The notes under the pieces were generated by a model, which worked only from the letters and a program-made list of their open reading frames with translations, had not been told where the DNA came from and searched no databases. DNA of 64,000 nt, from assembly GCA_001800315.1 (NCBI GenBank), contig MGVE01000001.1, forward strand, positions 124,001 through 188,000. Reading direction: 5' to 3'. Below, piece by piece: positions 42,201 to 51,732 of the stretch. Position 1 is the stretch's first letter. Each line of letters opens with the position of its first letter. Position numbers and translations under genes: made by a program. This DNA comes from Elusimicrobia bacterium RIFOXYA2_FULL_47_53. GTDB taxonomy: Bacteria > Elusimicrobiota > Endomicrobiia > Endomicrobiales > XYA2-FULL-47-53.

Positions 42201-43296
42201 ATAGATCCGAAAGATATATGAATTCAGCCCCGGATTGCCTGACTTTTGGAATGTACTTTGATAGTGAGCCGAGCAGATATTTTTTCTGAATGTGGCCTAT
42301 GGCGATGACCGTATCATGTTTTTTGAGCCTGTTTAAAAGAATATCAAGCTGTCTGTCTATTGAGGCGGTATCGTCCGAATTGTCCAGAAAAAGGCCGTTC
42401 TCAATCAAAAGCATGCCTTCAGCCTTTGCCGCGGCCGCGGCTTTTGATTTAGTCGTGGTGTAAGAGTCAAAAAAGAAAAGGCCGTGTTTTTTTACAAGCG
42501 AAAGCAGGTATTTCATTTTTTCATAATCGGCAGTAAACCTGGACCCCATATGATTGGAAACTCCGGCGGCTCCCGGCACAGTTTTGAGGTTTGATTCAAA
42601 GATACTTTTAATTTCGGCATCGCTCATTGTTGAAAGAATCGCGGCTTTCCCCGGGTTAACCTTCGGGTAAGCCTCCGGTTCAAGAGGAAGATGCATAATA
42701 AACGGAATCCCTTTTTTGGCAAGCTCTTTTGCTATGGAAACCGAAAATCTTTCCTTCGGCAGAACGGCGAAGGTCACCGGTATGCCGAGTTCGGAAAATC
42801 CGTTTAAGCCTTTATAATACCCCACATCGTCTATTACAAGGACGACGCGTTTCTTATTGGAAACGGAAGAGACCGGCGGTAACAGAACTATCCTTGAGAG
42901 AATTTTCCCCTCGGCGGAGGCCTCAATGGAAATAGAATTGTCGGCAAGTTTGCTCTTTTTCAGGGTTAGTTTATATCTTTCCGCTAATTCACCGACCCTG
43001 CTGATGAAGGCGTCAAGATCAAACCCTTTTCTAATCCTTATCTTTTTGTAATTCTCAATCCACAAGGAGCCCGCGGACCTCTTTTCTTCCCTGGATTGGG
43101 AAATAATGTCGGAGTCCGAGATTTTTAATGAAAATAAAATATCGGTTATTCCGGCGTCAACTCTCGCGGATTGAAGAGTCAGGTCGCTTCCGGAGTACCT
43201 GAAAAATACCCAGGAGAGCGCTCCGAAAAGCATCAGAAGAGCTATAAATACGGCTTTAATCGGTCCGGAGTTCCCGGGCTTCTTATTTTTATCCAT
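42187..43296 (-). CDS. Divergent polysaccharide deacetylase (YibQ-like)
   Basis: This 369-residue protein has an N-terminal membrane anchor (about 14-32), a variable region and a divergent polysaccharide deacetylase fold. The fold shows VVLVIDDVGYYKG, VTFAVLPKE, FIMHLPLEPEAYPK and GVSNHMGSRFTADY. In many Gram-negatives this family follows envC and ctpA, exactly as here, and is thought to act on the cell wall in the periplasm. The metal-binding Asp/His pair (DDVG, NHMGS) is preserved. Substrate is unproven. Confidence 0.88.
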   Translation of the reverse strand: MDKNKKPGNSGPIKAVFIALLMLFGALSWVFFRYSGSDLTLQSARVDAGITDILFSLKISDSDIISQSREEKRSAGSLWIENYKKIRIRKGFDLDAFISRVGELAERYKLTLKKSKLADNSISIEASAEGKILSRIVLLPPVSSVSNKKRVVLVIDDVGYYKGLNGFSELGIPVTFAVLPKERFSVSIAKELAKKGIPFIMHLPLEPEAYPKVNPGKAAILSTMSDAEIKSIFESNLKTVPGAAGVSNHMGSRFTADYEKMKYLLSLVKKHGLFFFDSYTTTKSKAAAAAKAEGMLLIENGLFLDNSDDTASIDRQLDILLNRLKKHDTVIAIGHIQKKYLLGSLSKYIPKVRQSGAEFIYLSDLYEKK

Positions 43297-43305
43297 TATT
43301 TTATG

Positions 43306-44568
43306 TTATTTCTTGTTTATGAATATTTCCCTGATCTTCAGGTATTCAACAGCTCTTTTAAGCGCTTCGTCTTCAACTCTTTCCTGTTTCTTAAGAGCCG
43401 GTTCCGGTGTCTTGCCGGGCGCGAAGATTTCCTCGGACTGGGCGTAGAGTTTTGCCTCAACTTCACGGGGCACCTCTATGATAACATCGGGCATTATTCC
43501 TCCGGCTCCGGTATCTTCGTTGCGGTGTATGCTTCTGCCGGAAGGTGTATAGTACTTGGCGGTCGTAAGCCTCAGCGCGTTTCCTTCCGTCAGAGGGAAG
43601 ACGGACTGAACGCTTCCTTTCCCGAAGGTGGTCGTTCCCACTATCAGGGCTCTTTTTAAATCCTGCATAGCGCCCGCGACGATTTCGGAACCCGAAGCCG
43701 ACCCTCTGTTTACCAGCAGAACTATGGGCAGGTCCTCGTATGGCGCCTTGTCATAGGCGTTATAGTCCTTTCTTGTTTCCTTATGCCTGCCCTGGGTGAA
43801 AACTATTACTTTGTTTCCTCCGATAAATTCCCTGCAGACATTGACAGCGGTATCCAAAAGCCCTCCGGGGTTGTTCCTTAAATCAAACACAAGAGATTTC
43901 ATGCCTTTTTTGGAAAGCTCGCTGAGCGCCTTATCAAGGTCTTTGTCGGAACTGGCGTTAAACTCTGTAAGCTGAATGTAGCCCACATCTCCATTCAGCA
44001 TCTTGCTTCTGATGGTTTCTATCTTAATTATCTCTCTGGTAATAGTGAAATCAATCAGTTCCTTTGCTCCCTCGCGGGCGATGGTAATGGAAACCTTTGT
44101 GCCGGGCGTGCCGCGCAGTTTCTTTACGGCATCTTCTATGGATATTCCCTCAGTGGATTTCCCCTCAATCTTTACAATTCTGTCGTCGGGCAGAATGCCA
44201 ATTCTGTAAGCCGGCGTGCCGAGCAGAGGCGTAATAACGGTGAGCCAGTTATTTTTAAGCGAAATTCTGATTCCGAGGCCGCCAAACTGGCCCTCGGTCT
44301 CGGTTTTCATTTCTTTATAGGCTTCGGGTTCCATAAACTGGGAGAAAGGGTCAAGAACTCTTACCATGCCGTTAATGGCGCCTGTAAGAAGTTTCTTCGG
44401 TTCTCTTTCCTCTACATAATTCTCCTGAATTATGCCCATGATATCCACAAGAAGCCTTATCTGTTCATAGGTTGTATTAACATTCACTTTTACCTGCGGT
44501 ATGGCCGTATAAGTAAGCGTTCCGATTAATACAAAAGCCGCCAGCAGGGACAACAGTTTTCTTCTCAT
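43306..44568 (-). CDS. ctpA: Carboxy-terminal processing protease (S41)
   Basis: This periplasmic serine protease is involved in protein processing or wall-enzyme control. The 420-residue protein has a signal/anchor (about 1-24), a PDZ domain (~90-170; GQFGGLGIRI) and the S41 core with Ser292 in NRGSASGSE and Lys317 in TFGKGSVQ, spaced 25 residues apart as in Prc. A short Lys/Glu-rich tail follows. It lies between the EnvC-like and deacetylase genes, as in the conserved envC-ctpA-yibQ order. Confidence 0.95.
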   Translation of the reverse strand: MRRKLLSLLAAFVLIGTLTYTAIPQVKVNVNTTYEQIRLLVDIMGIIQENYVEEREPKKLLTGAINGMVRVLDPFSQFMEPEAYKEMKTETEGQFGGLGIRISLKNNWLTVITPLLGTPAYRIGILPDDRIVKIEGKSTEGISIEDAVKKLRGTPGTKVSITIAREGAKELIDFTITREIIKIETIRSKMLNGDVGYIQLTEFNASSDKDLDKALSELSKKGMKSLVFDLRNNPGGLLDTAVNVCREFIGGNKVIVFTQGRHKETRKDYNAYDKAPYEDLPIVLLVNRGSASGSEIVAGAMQDLKRALIVGTTTFGKGSVQSVFPLTEGNALRLTTAKYYTPSGRSIHRNEDTGAGGIMPDVIIEVPREVEAKLYAQSEEIFAPGKTPEPALKKQERVEDEALKRAVEYLKIREIFINKK

Positions 44569-44588
44569 CTAAACCTCCGTTAAGTAAT

Positions 44589-45719
44589 TTATCTCAACCA
44601 AAGCAATGGGTTTTCCGGTTTGCCGCCTGATCTAACCTCAAAATACAGATCAGGGTCTCCTGTTCCAGCAATCTTTCCTATGACCGTGTCTTCTCTGACT
44701 TTTTGTTTTTCTTCAACGGCTATCTCGCCCAACAGGCCGTAAATCGTGTAAAATCCGCCGCCGTGGTCAACAATTATCATAAGGCCGTAAGCGCGGAACT
44801 CGCCGCTGAATATTACCTCTCCTCTGCTTACGGGTTTTACGGCATTATTCCGCACAGACCTGATTTTAATGCCGTTGCTTATAATGAAGGTGTCAAGTTC
44901 AGGGTGCTTGTTCTTTCCGAAGGCCGTTATTACTTTGCCTTCAACGGGCCAGGGAAGCTTATTTTTCTTTTCGGCAAAACTCTTTCTTGCAAGAGCGTCC
45001 TGTTCCGTCTGCTTCTTTTTCTTTACCAGCTCAAAGATAACATCTTCAAGCGCCCTGGCCGATTCAACCAGGCCTTTTATCTCGTTCTCCGCCACAATGC
45101 GTTTTCCAACGGTAGTCCCTAACAATTTCTGTTTTTGCGCCTTTATCAGCTCATTTTCCTTAAAGGAGTTCTCCTGCTGAGCTTTAAGTCCCATCAATTC
45201 CGTCTTGTAGCGGCGCCAATTCCCCAATGAAACCTTTGAGTTCTCTTCCTTAATCCTGGCGCCGTCAATATAAGACTTCTTCTGTCTTATCGCCTCAAGA
45301 CTCTGTACATCAAGCGGAATATCATTTAAAAAAGAGTGATACGCCTTGTGCGCCCGGAACCAAAGACGGGATTCCGCGGCATAGAGTTCTATCCACTGAT
45401 TTTTTTCCAAATTGGCGGCCTTAAGTTCATTGTCCGCCTTAGTGAGATTTTTCTCGGTTGCCAATATTTTTTTTCGGATAACTTCTCTCTGTTTCTGCAG
45501 GCGCGCGAGTTCTTTTTCTATCTTTGACAGTTCGGCTTTAATTTTCTTCTCGTCCTGCGCTATGCGCTCTTTTTCGGCTTTTTTGTCATCAATAGTTTTT
45601 TTCAGCTGCTTGAGGCTTTGATTTTCTTTTTCAATTTCTTTTTGATACTGTCTGGCGCTTTTCGCGTAAGCGCCGGAGGCGGAAAGCAGAATAATCAGAA
45701 CTAACAGAAGGCGCCTCAT
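44589..45719 (-). CDS. EnvC-like murein hydrolase activator with degenerate LytM domain
   Basis: This 376-residue exported protein has a signal peptide (1-19), a long coiled coil (~20-245) and a C-terminal LytM/M23 fold (~253-376; WPVEGKVITAFG, DHGGGFYTIYGLL). The zinc ligands of active M23 enzymes are lost. The usual HxxxD is replaced around SNGIKI, and the HxHFE motif reads DLYFEVR. It is therefore predicted to be catalytically dead and, like EnvC, to activate amidases at division. It sits directly after the FtsX-like gene (3 nt), the expected regulator of EnvC. Confidence 0.9.
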   Translation of the reverse strand: MRRLLLVLIILLSASGAYAKSARQYQKEIEKENQSLKQLKKTIDDKKAEKERIAQDEKKIKAELSKIEKELARLQKQREVIRKKILATEKNLTKADNELKAANLEKNQWIELYAAESRLWFRAHKAYHSFLNDIPLDVQSLEAIRQKKSYIDGARIKEENSKVSLGNWRRYKTELMGLKAQQENSFKENELIKAQKQKLLGTTVGKRIVAENEIKGLVESARALEDVIFELVKKKKQTEQDALARKSFAEKKNKLPWPVEGKVITAFGKNKHPELDTFIISNGIKIRSVRNNAVKPVSRGEVIFSGEFRAYGLMIIVDHGGGFYTIYGLLGEIAVEEKQKVREDTVIGKIAGTGDPDLYFEVRSGGKPENPLLWLR

Positions 45720-45722
45720 TTT

Positions 45723-46439
45723 TTAGAGGTTCTCCCAAAGCAAAACGCCCGTAAAACCCGGGATCATCAGATACATCAGGTAGTGCGACGGCAGGGCTAA
45801 ACTGCTTGAATGAAAGAAAATGTTCACAATCAGGAAATAAACCCAGGAACCGGCAAGGCCGCTCGCCAGAGCGAAGGCCGCGGTTTTAACCTGTTCCTTC
45901 GCGTTAAAACCTGAACGGTAAACAATAACCGCGTATTTCGCGGCTATAACCAGCAACACGAGCAGTAAAGTCAGTTTGGAGAAAGATTTGACAGAATTGA
46001 TTATCCCGGTCAGGGCGAAAACTATCTGAGGGATATTTTCGTCGTAACGAATCTCTTCAACGCCGCTGATTTTGCTGAGGTTGTTTTTAAGGTTCTCAAC
46101 TAACCCCGGATTAACCGAGTCGGGATAAACGATAAAATACGGCGTGAACGGGTTATCTGAACCGATTAATATCTCTTTGGCCCTGGGAGAGTCTTTTATA
46201 GCCCGTTCAAAAACCGCGTCTGCCGGTATCAGCTCGGATTTTTTTACCCCGTCGCTGTTTACAATATGCTCGGCGACAACCTCCGGCGCCGCAGTCTTAT
46301 CTATGAACACGGCCATCTGAAACTTTGGCGCGACAATATCCCTGTAGGTTTTGGCCTGATGATAATAACTCAAGACAAGACCGGCCGGCAGGCATGTCAG
46401 TATTCCGGACAGCACAACAAACAGATATTTAATTTTCAT
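45723..46439 (-). CDS. Minimal FtsX-like membrane protein
   Basis: This 238-residue protein has FtsX topology: one helix near residue 5-25, an extracytoplasmic domain (~30-140; FQMAVFIDKTAAPEVVAEHI, ISGVEEIRYDENIPQI) and three C-terminal helices (~150-172, 187-212, 218-236). It is much shorter than typical FtsX (~300-350), and its cytoplasmic N-terminus is only a few residues. The gene precedes the EnvC-like gene, as expected, but the ATPase gene ftsE is not beside it; csaB is instead. The ftsX call rests on topology, extracellular-domain pattern and neighbours. Confidence 0.72.
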   Translation of the reverse strand: MKIKYLFVVLSGILTCLPAGLVLSYYHQAKTYRDIVAPKFQMAVFIDKTAAPEVVAEHIVNSDGVKKSELIPADAVFERAIKDSPRAKEILIGSDNPFTPYFIVYPDSVNPGLVENLKNNLSKISGVEEIRYDENIPQIVFALTGIINSVKSFSKLTLLLVLLVIAAKYAVIVYRSGFNAKEQVKTAAFALASGLAGSWVYFLIVNIFFHSSSLALPSHYLMYLMIPGFTGVLLWENL

Positions 46440-46459
46440 GTATTCCCCTTCAACTTTCT

Positions 46460-47530
46460 CTATTTAAGTTTCGCGGCCGGATTAATCTCGTTTCCGAAAA
46501 TCTCCGCCGTCATCTTTGAACGCAGCTGCAATGAGGGCAGAATATTAGAAACATTCTTAATGAACTCATCGCGCCATTCCCAGACATCGGCGATAACCGC
46601 CAGAAGCGAATACGGATTAGTTTCCGCGGAAATAGCTATGTTCTTCTGCCCCAGCTCCCTGAGGTAGCGTTCCAGCTTGGAGTCGTCGGAGATGCCGACC
46701 AATGGTATCCTGTAAAGCGACGCGAGTATCAGCCCGTGCAGCCTCTGGCTTACGACCATGTCAATTTCGCTGAAGATGTTATAGAGATCATTGGGTTTGT
46801 TCCATTGCACCAGCCTGGCCGTGGAGCGCATGGAATTCATCACGGAGAGAGTGAATCCCAGGTCCTTTTCTATATGAAACGGGATGAATATTATTTTCGC
46901 GGATATTCTCTGGCTCAAAGAGTCGCAGAGTTTTGAAAACATGCCCGCCGAGGCAGCCACTTCGGTTCTGGGAGGGCGGAGCACAAAAGCGATCTTTGGC
47001 TGGGGGCGTTTTGCATTTACATAAGGCACTTCCCTGTGAAGCACAGGATCGGCAGTGACATCCATTTTCGCCTGAGAAACACCCCATCTGACCAGCATGT
47101 CAAACGAGTAGTTTTCCCTGACGGTGATCCTGTCGCATAATTTCAGCGTAAACGCCGTAAAAAACCTGTTTATCAGCTTAAGTTCATTTATGCCGACGGC
47201 GTATATGAACACCTTTTTTCGCAGCAGCTTAGCGGTTAATATCGTAAGCAGGTAGTAATACAGGCTCGGGCTGCCGGTCATGTCCTGAAACAACCCGCCA
47301 CCGCCTGAGATTAATATATCCGAACGGTAGATAGCCCAGAAAGATTTAAACGGGTTCCATCTGTTAATTGAACGCACTTTATAAAATGACGAAGTCTTCT
47401 CCGGCTGAACGGAAAGCACCGTAATGTTAAGGCCCGGCTCTTTTGACCTGATTTGCGTTATTATGGCGTCAAGAATCAGCTCGTCGCCGGCGTTGCCAAA
47501 ACCGTAATATCCCGAAATAACAACTTTCAT
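46460..47530 (-). CDS. csaB: CsaB-like polysaccharide pyruvyl transferase
   Basis: CsaB adds a pyruvate ketal to cell-wall polysaccharide, creating the ligand for S-layer homology (SLH) domains. The 356-residue protein has the opening ISGYYGFGNAGDELILDAI, SGGGGLFQDMTGS and the glycosyltransferase-like C-terminal half (VVSQRLHGLILAS). The start overlaps the upstream membrane-protein gene by 4 nt. This pairing of csaB with a DUF5693-like protein recurs in other bacteria. Confidence 0.88.
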   Translation of the reverse strand: MKVVISGYYGFGNAGDELILDAIITQIRSKEPGLNITVLSVQPEKTSSFYKVRSINRWNPFKSFWAIYRSDILISGGGGLFQDMTGSPSLYYYLLTILTAKLLRKKVFIYAVGINELKLINRFFTAFTLKLCDRITVRENYSFDMLVRWGVSQAKMDVTADPVLHREVPYVNAKRPQPKIAFVLRPPRTEVAASAGMFSKLCDSLSQRISAKIIFIPFHIEKDLGFTLSVMNSMRSTARLVQWNKPNDLYNIFSEIDMVVSQRLHGLILASLYRIPLVGISDDSKLERYLRELGQKNIAISAETNPYSLLAVIADVWEWRDEFIKNVSNILPSLQLRSKMTAEIFGNEINPAAKLK

Positions 47531-49248
47531 AGTTTAAACCCTAAATTAAAATGCCTGTGTAGATATTTAATCAGCAGGACAAATATATACCCGATAAGCA
47601 AACCCATCCAAATCCCGTTAACGGTTCTTATCAGGGAAATCGTTACCGGGGTGTGCGCGTGCATAAAAGTATTGAGTATGGATACCTGTCCTATCATGCC
47701 AAACCAGATCAGAACCGGTTTTTTGAATACAAAGCCCGCCAGCAGCATAGGATGGCCGAAAAGAAATTCTTTTGTGCGCGGCCTGACAAAAAGCAGTTGT
47801 TCCAGCAATTCCCTGAGTTTCTGCTCGGGCGCGAAAAGAAAATTGGAATTGTTGCCGGTGCGTATAAGTATAACGGCCGCTGCCGCTATCAGCGCGCCGG
47901 CTATAACCAGGTGTTTGACCCTCAGGTTTTTATTCCAGGTTTTTTTCAAAACATCAAACGGGAATACGATAAATAGAGCCAGTACCATCGGCAGCAATAA
48001 GGAAAGTTTAACTCCGGGCATGTCGGATATTTTCTGCATAAAGAAAACATCTCCAAGCACGGCGGCGACGACAAGCCCGCCTAAAAGAGAAACGGAATTC
48101 GCGGTAACAAAAGCATGTATAGGATTGTTTATTTTTCTGGCGTTCAGCACAGCGACAAGCGGGAATATAATAGTCGCCGTCAAAGCCAGATAAATCCGGA
48201 AAGTTCTGTTGCCCTTGTTGGGAAAGCCGGGCGGCTCGCTTAAAGCGAGAGTAAAACCATTTTTCTTTAAAACCCTGGAGAGTTCCCGTAAGTACTCCAG
48301 ATTCTGTTCAATTCCCTTGTTGGCAAAGAAATGAAAATAGGCAAACCTGATATTTCTTTCGGAAACGGCTCTCACCCACCTGTTTATCCATTGGGAGTTG
48401 TTTGGATCCCTGGACAGCTCAACGACGCTGATAGAGTGGGCTCGTACGGTTTTGTCAGGGAGAAGCCCGAAAAATGCCCCCCCACCGTAGAGTGACTGGA
48501 ATTCCATGTTGATAAGTTTTACATTCGCGTCCTTGAATTTTGCCGCGGCTTTGCCGCCCGCGCCGGGGTAGCCGGGGGTTTCTTTCTCAAATATCAGGCC
48601 GGAAAGATCGTCTGTATTAAGAGCTAAAAGCCACGACGGGTCGCCGTAATTCTGCGCTTTTAATACCAGTTTAAACCCACGGTCTTTAATGTATGAAGCC
48701 CTGGCGGCTGAGGGGCCCATAAAGGTGTCATTTCTGAATACCGGGGAACCGAATAAAGGCTGATGTGTGGAGTAAACCACGAAATACTTCCCGGCCGCGA
48801 ACGCCTGCGCGGGCAGGCCGTACCTTATTTGCAGTTGAGCCATCAGCTGGTCTCTCTGCTCGCGGTTTGCCGTGAGAAAACAATTCTCTTTTAATTTTGA
48901 GGATTCGGGTACCAGGTCAAGCAGGCGAAGCTGCTGAAAATCATTTCTTGAAACAAAAAGAGCCTCGCCCGAGGTTGTAAGCGAGCCGATATTTTCCTCG
49001 CTTAAAGACAGGCTTGAGACGCCAATGGCGCGGCACCTTTCCAGGAAACTTTCAAGGGGATAGCCGTTTCTGGCGCAGATATCCGCCGCCTCTTCAAAAT
49101 CAAGGCAGAGCTCAACGGTTTTGTTGCCGTTTTCGGACTGCGCCCGCTTAAATACTGCAAACGCAACCAGGGCAAGCAGGGCAAACGCGAGAACAAGCGC
49201 TGTTTTCTGTCCGAAGCTTAGCCTGCCAATCAGATTTGATATCTTCAT
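47527..49248 (-). CDS. DUF5693-like multi-pass membrane protein
   Basis: This 573-residue protein has one N-terminal helix (about 12-32) and a large extracytoplasmic domain (~35-345; SLSLSEENIGSLTTSGEALF, YFHFFANKGIEQNLEYL). Seven or so C-terminal membrane helices follow from ~350. The layout and its tight coupling to csaB match the DUF5693 family, of unknown function. It may flip, polymerise or modify the polymer that CsaB pyruvylates; this is inference. It overlaps both csaB and glgA by 4 nt. Confidence 0.75.
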   Translation of the reverse strand: MKISNLIGRLSFGQKTALVLAFALLALVAFAVFKRAQSENGNKTVELCLDFEEAADICARNGYPLESFLERCRAIGVSSLSLSEENIGSLTTSGEALFVSRNDFQQLRLLDLVPESSKLKENCFLTANREQRDQLMAQLQIRYGLPAQAFAAGKYFVVYSTHQPLFGSPVFRNDTFMGPSAARASYIKDRGFKLVLKAQNYGDPSWLLALNTDDLSGLIFEKETPGYPGAGGKAAAKFKDANVKLINMEFQSLYGGGAFFGLLPDKTVRAHSISVVELSRDPNNSQWINRWVRAVSERNIRFAYFHFFANKGIEQNLEYLRELSRVLKKNGFTLALSEPPGFPNKGNRTFRIYLALTATIIFPLVAVLNARKINNPIHAFVTANSVSLLGGLVVAAVLGDVFFMQKISDMPGVKLSLLLPMVLALFIVFPFDVLKKTWNKNLRVKHLVIAGALIAAAAVILIRTGNNSNFLFAPEQKLRELLEQLLFVRPRTKEFLFGHPMLLAGFVFKKPVLIWFGMIGQVSILNTFMHAHTPVTISLIRTVNGIWMGLLIGYIFVLLIKYLHRHFNLGFKL

Positions 49249-50705
49249 TTTTCGTTTTTTTGTTTTACGGCGTGCGTATAGAGCTTAACATACTGTCCGA
49301 CCGTTTTTGACCAGGAAAAATCGCTTTTCATGGCGTTTGAGACAAGTTTGTTCCACTGTTTTCTGTTCTTAAAAAATCCGTAGGCCTTAAGGACGGCTTT
49401 GACAAAAGCTTCGGTTGTCAAAGGCCTGAATGAAATTCCGTTTCCCTCGCCTGTTTTCGCGTTGTAATCGGCTATCGTATCGGCAAGGCCGCCCGTCTTG
49501 TGAACAATCGGGATTGTGCCGTAAGCAAGAGCAATCATTTGGCCCAGGCCGCAGGGTTCAAACCTTGACGGCATCAGAAAGGAGTCCGAACCCGCGTATA
49601 TCTTATGAGCCAGAGGATTGTTAAATCCCGGATTAAAACTCGCTCTGCCGGGAAACTTAGCCATGGACAGCGCGAGCTGTTCCTGAAGTTTTCTGTCTCC
49701 GCTGCCCAGCACCACAACCTGAATATTGTTCTTAAGCAGTTCGGCTATGGAATCGGCCAGCAGGTCGCAGCCTTTTTGAGGGTCTACGCGGGAAACCATT
49801 CCGAGCACAAAAGCGTTCCTGTCCGCCTGCAGGCCGGCGGTTTTCTGGAGTTCCAGCCTGCACAGCTGTTTCCCGTCCATGCTGGAAGAGTCGTAAACCG
49901 CCTTTATGTGCTGATCCTCAGCCGGGTTCCATTCCTGATAATCCAGGCCGTTCAATATGCCGAAAAGATCTCCTGACCTGTATCTTAAAGTCGGTTCCAT
50001 GCCGCGGCCCTCTTCGGTAAGAAGGATTTCCTTGGCGTAAGTAGGGCTTACGGTTGATATGGCCTCAGAATAAACTATTCCTGATTTTAAAAGGTTTACC
50101 TTGCCGAAATACTCAAGCTTGTCCCAGGTAAATTCCGTCTGCGGAATGCCGGCTATCTTTAGAATATCCTGAGTGAACAAACCCTGATAGGCGATATTGT
50201 GTATAGTGAATACGGAGGCCGTTTTAAGAAAAAACGCGTCAAAAGAATAAGCGGTTTTCAAAAGAGCCGGGACTATGCCCGTCTGCCAGTCGTGGCAGTG
50301 GATGACATCAGGCTGAAAATTTATCAGTTTGGCGGCTTCAAGCACGGCCTTGGAGAAAAACACAAACCGCTCTTTGTTGTCGTTATAGTCTCCGTCGGGA
50401 GTTCCGTAAATTCCGGGCCGCGCGAAATATTTGTCGCTGTCCACGAAATATACCGGAACACCGTTATCCATAGTGCTTTCAAATATCCGCGCCGGTTCAT
50501 TTCTTCCGCCGAGCAGTATTTTGAATTCACGGCCCAGCGGCCTTAAGGAATAGCCGGCCGCGTCTATTTTTGAATACTTGGGCAGAATAACCCTCACATC
50601 GTGTTTGGCTTTTCTTAGATGTTTAGGCAAAGTGCCTATCACATCCGCCAGGCCGCCGACTTTTACGAATGGAGCGCATTCCGATGCCGCTATCAGTATT
50701 TTCAT
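49245..50705 (-). CDS. glgA: Glycogen synthase (ADP-glucose type)
   Basis: This GT5 enzyme extends alpha-1,4-glucan from ADP-glucose (some relatives use UDP-glucose). The 486-residue protein has the N-terminal KVGGLADVIGTLPK substrate loop, HNIAYQG, and the C-terminal GT-B half (PSRFEPCGLGQM, TGGLADTI). It follows galT by 18 nt, linking hexose-phosphate and glucan metabolism. No branching or debranching enzyme is in the window. Confidence 0.94.
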   Translation of the reverse strand: MKILIAASECAPFVKVGGLADVIGTLPKHLRKAKHDVRVILPKYSKIDAAGYSLRPLGREFKILLGGRNEPARIFESTMDNGVPVYFVDSDKYFARPGIYGTPDGDYNDNKERFVFFSKAVLEAAKLINFQPDVIHCHDWQTGIVPALLKTAYSFDAFFLKTASVFTIHNIAYQGLFTQDILKIAGIPQTEFTWDKLEYFGKVNLLKSGIVYSEAISTVSPTYAKEILLTEEGRGMEPTLRYRSGDLFGILNGLDYQEWNPAEDQHIKAVYDSSSMDGKQLCRLELQKTAGLQADRNAFVLGMVSRVDPQKGCDLLADSIAELLKNNIQVVVLGSGDRKLQEQLALSMAKFPGRASFNPGFNNPLAHKIYAGSDSFLMPSRFEPCGLGQMIALAYGTIPIVHKTGGLADTIADYNAKTGEGNGISFRPLTTEAFVKAVLKAYGFFKNRKQWNKLVSNAMKSDFSWSKTVGQYVKLYTHAVKQKNEK

Positions 50706-50723
50706 GGCTTTAACCTGACTCCG

Positions 50724-51716
50724 TTAAATTTCCCGCAAAAACTTCGCCGCTTCTTCCGGCGGAGTCGGGTTGATATAAAAACCGCTTCCCCACTCAAAAC
50801 CAGCTACATTGGACAGTTTGGGTATTATCTCAATGTGCCAGTGGTAATACGGCAGGCGTGATTCTTTAAGCGGCGCCGTATGAATGACATAGTTGTACGA
50901 GGGGTTATCAAGGACTCGGTTAATCCTGCCTAACACATCCTTAAGAACCACCGCAAGGTTGACGGCCTCGTGCTTCTGAATATCCTCAAAGTCGGAGTCA
51001 TGTAATTTAGGAAGTATCCAGGTCTCAAATGGGAACCTGGAAGCGAAAGGGCAGAGAGCAACGAAATCCTCGTTCTCGGACACTATTCTCTGGCCAAACT
51101 GCGTCTCCTGCTTAATGATGTCGCAGAACACGCAGCGCTCTTTGTACTCAAAATAATCTTTAGAACCGTTGACCTCTTCCCGCACCCTTTTAGGCACTAT
51201 GGGCGTGGCTATGAGCTGAGAATGAGGATGAGCAAGCGTCGCTCCCGCGGAATGGCCGTGGTTTTTGAATATCATGGCGTACTCAAGCCTGATATCTCTC
51301 TTTAAATCCATAATCCGGTCGCGGTAGGCCCAGATAATATCTTCAACATGCTTGTCGGGCAGGTCCGGTATCTGCTTTGTGTGATGAGGGGATTCTACTA
51401 TCACCTCGTGAGCGCCGAGGCCGTTCATCTTGTCGTACATCCCCTCGCCCTGGCGGTTGAGCGTTCCCTCAACCTTGAGCGCCGGGAATTTATTGGGTAT
51501 TACCCTGAGCCACCATCCGTCGGAATCTTTAGGCTTGGCGGTTTCGCGGTACGCGAGAATCTCGCGGGGAGTCATGTTCTCGTTGCCCATGCAGAACGGA
51601 CAGCTCTGATCCGACGTTTTCTCAAATTCCTTTTTGTTTTCCAGAAGCCTCTTGGCTCGTTCAGTGGATATGATCACCCACCTGCCTATGATGGGATCTC
51701 TCCTTAATTCGGACAT
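50724..51716 (-). CDS. galT: Galactose-1-phosphate uridylyltransferase
   Basis: GalT exchanges UMP between UDP-glucose and galactose-1-phosphate. The 330-residue HIT-superfamily protein has the zinc pair Cys39/Cys42 (CPFC), a second CVFCDI pair and the nucleophile motif HPHSQL. YYHWHIEI near the C-terminus completes the site. The bacterial/archaeal short form often acts as a general hexose-1-phosphate nucleotidylyltransferase. Placement beside glgA suggests a role in glucan or envelope-sugar supply. Confidence 0.92.
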   Translation of the reverse strand: MSELRRDPIIGRWVIISTERAKRLLENKKEFEKTSDQSCPFCMGNENMTPREILAYRETAKPKDSDGWWLRVIPNKFPALKVEGTLNRQGEGMYDKMNGLGAHEVIVESPHHTKQIPDLPDKHVEDIIWAYRDRIMDLKRDIRLEYAMIFKNHGHSAGATLAHPHSQLIATPIVPKRVREEVNGSKDYFEYKERCVFCDIIKQETQFGQRIVSENEDFVALCPFASRFPFETWILPKLHDSDFEDIQKHEAVNLAVVLKDVLGRINRVLDNPSYNYVIHTAPLKESRLPYYHWHIEIIPKLSNVAGFEWGSGFYINPTPPEEAAKFLREI

Positions 51717-51732
51717 TTTTCCTCCGGACTGC

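Noticed and set aside
44589-45719. EnvC-like protein as an active M23 endopeptidase
   Set aside because: The HxxxD and HxH zinc ligands are missing, so an activator role is more likely.
47453-48193. Plus-strand open frame of 246 codons across csaB and the DUF5693-like gene
   Set aside because: It crosses two real coupled genes in antisense. Its hydrophobic stretches merely mirror the membrane helices of the true gene.
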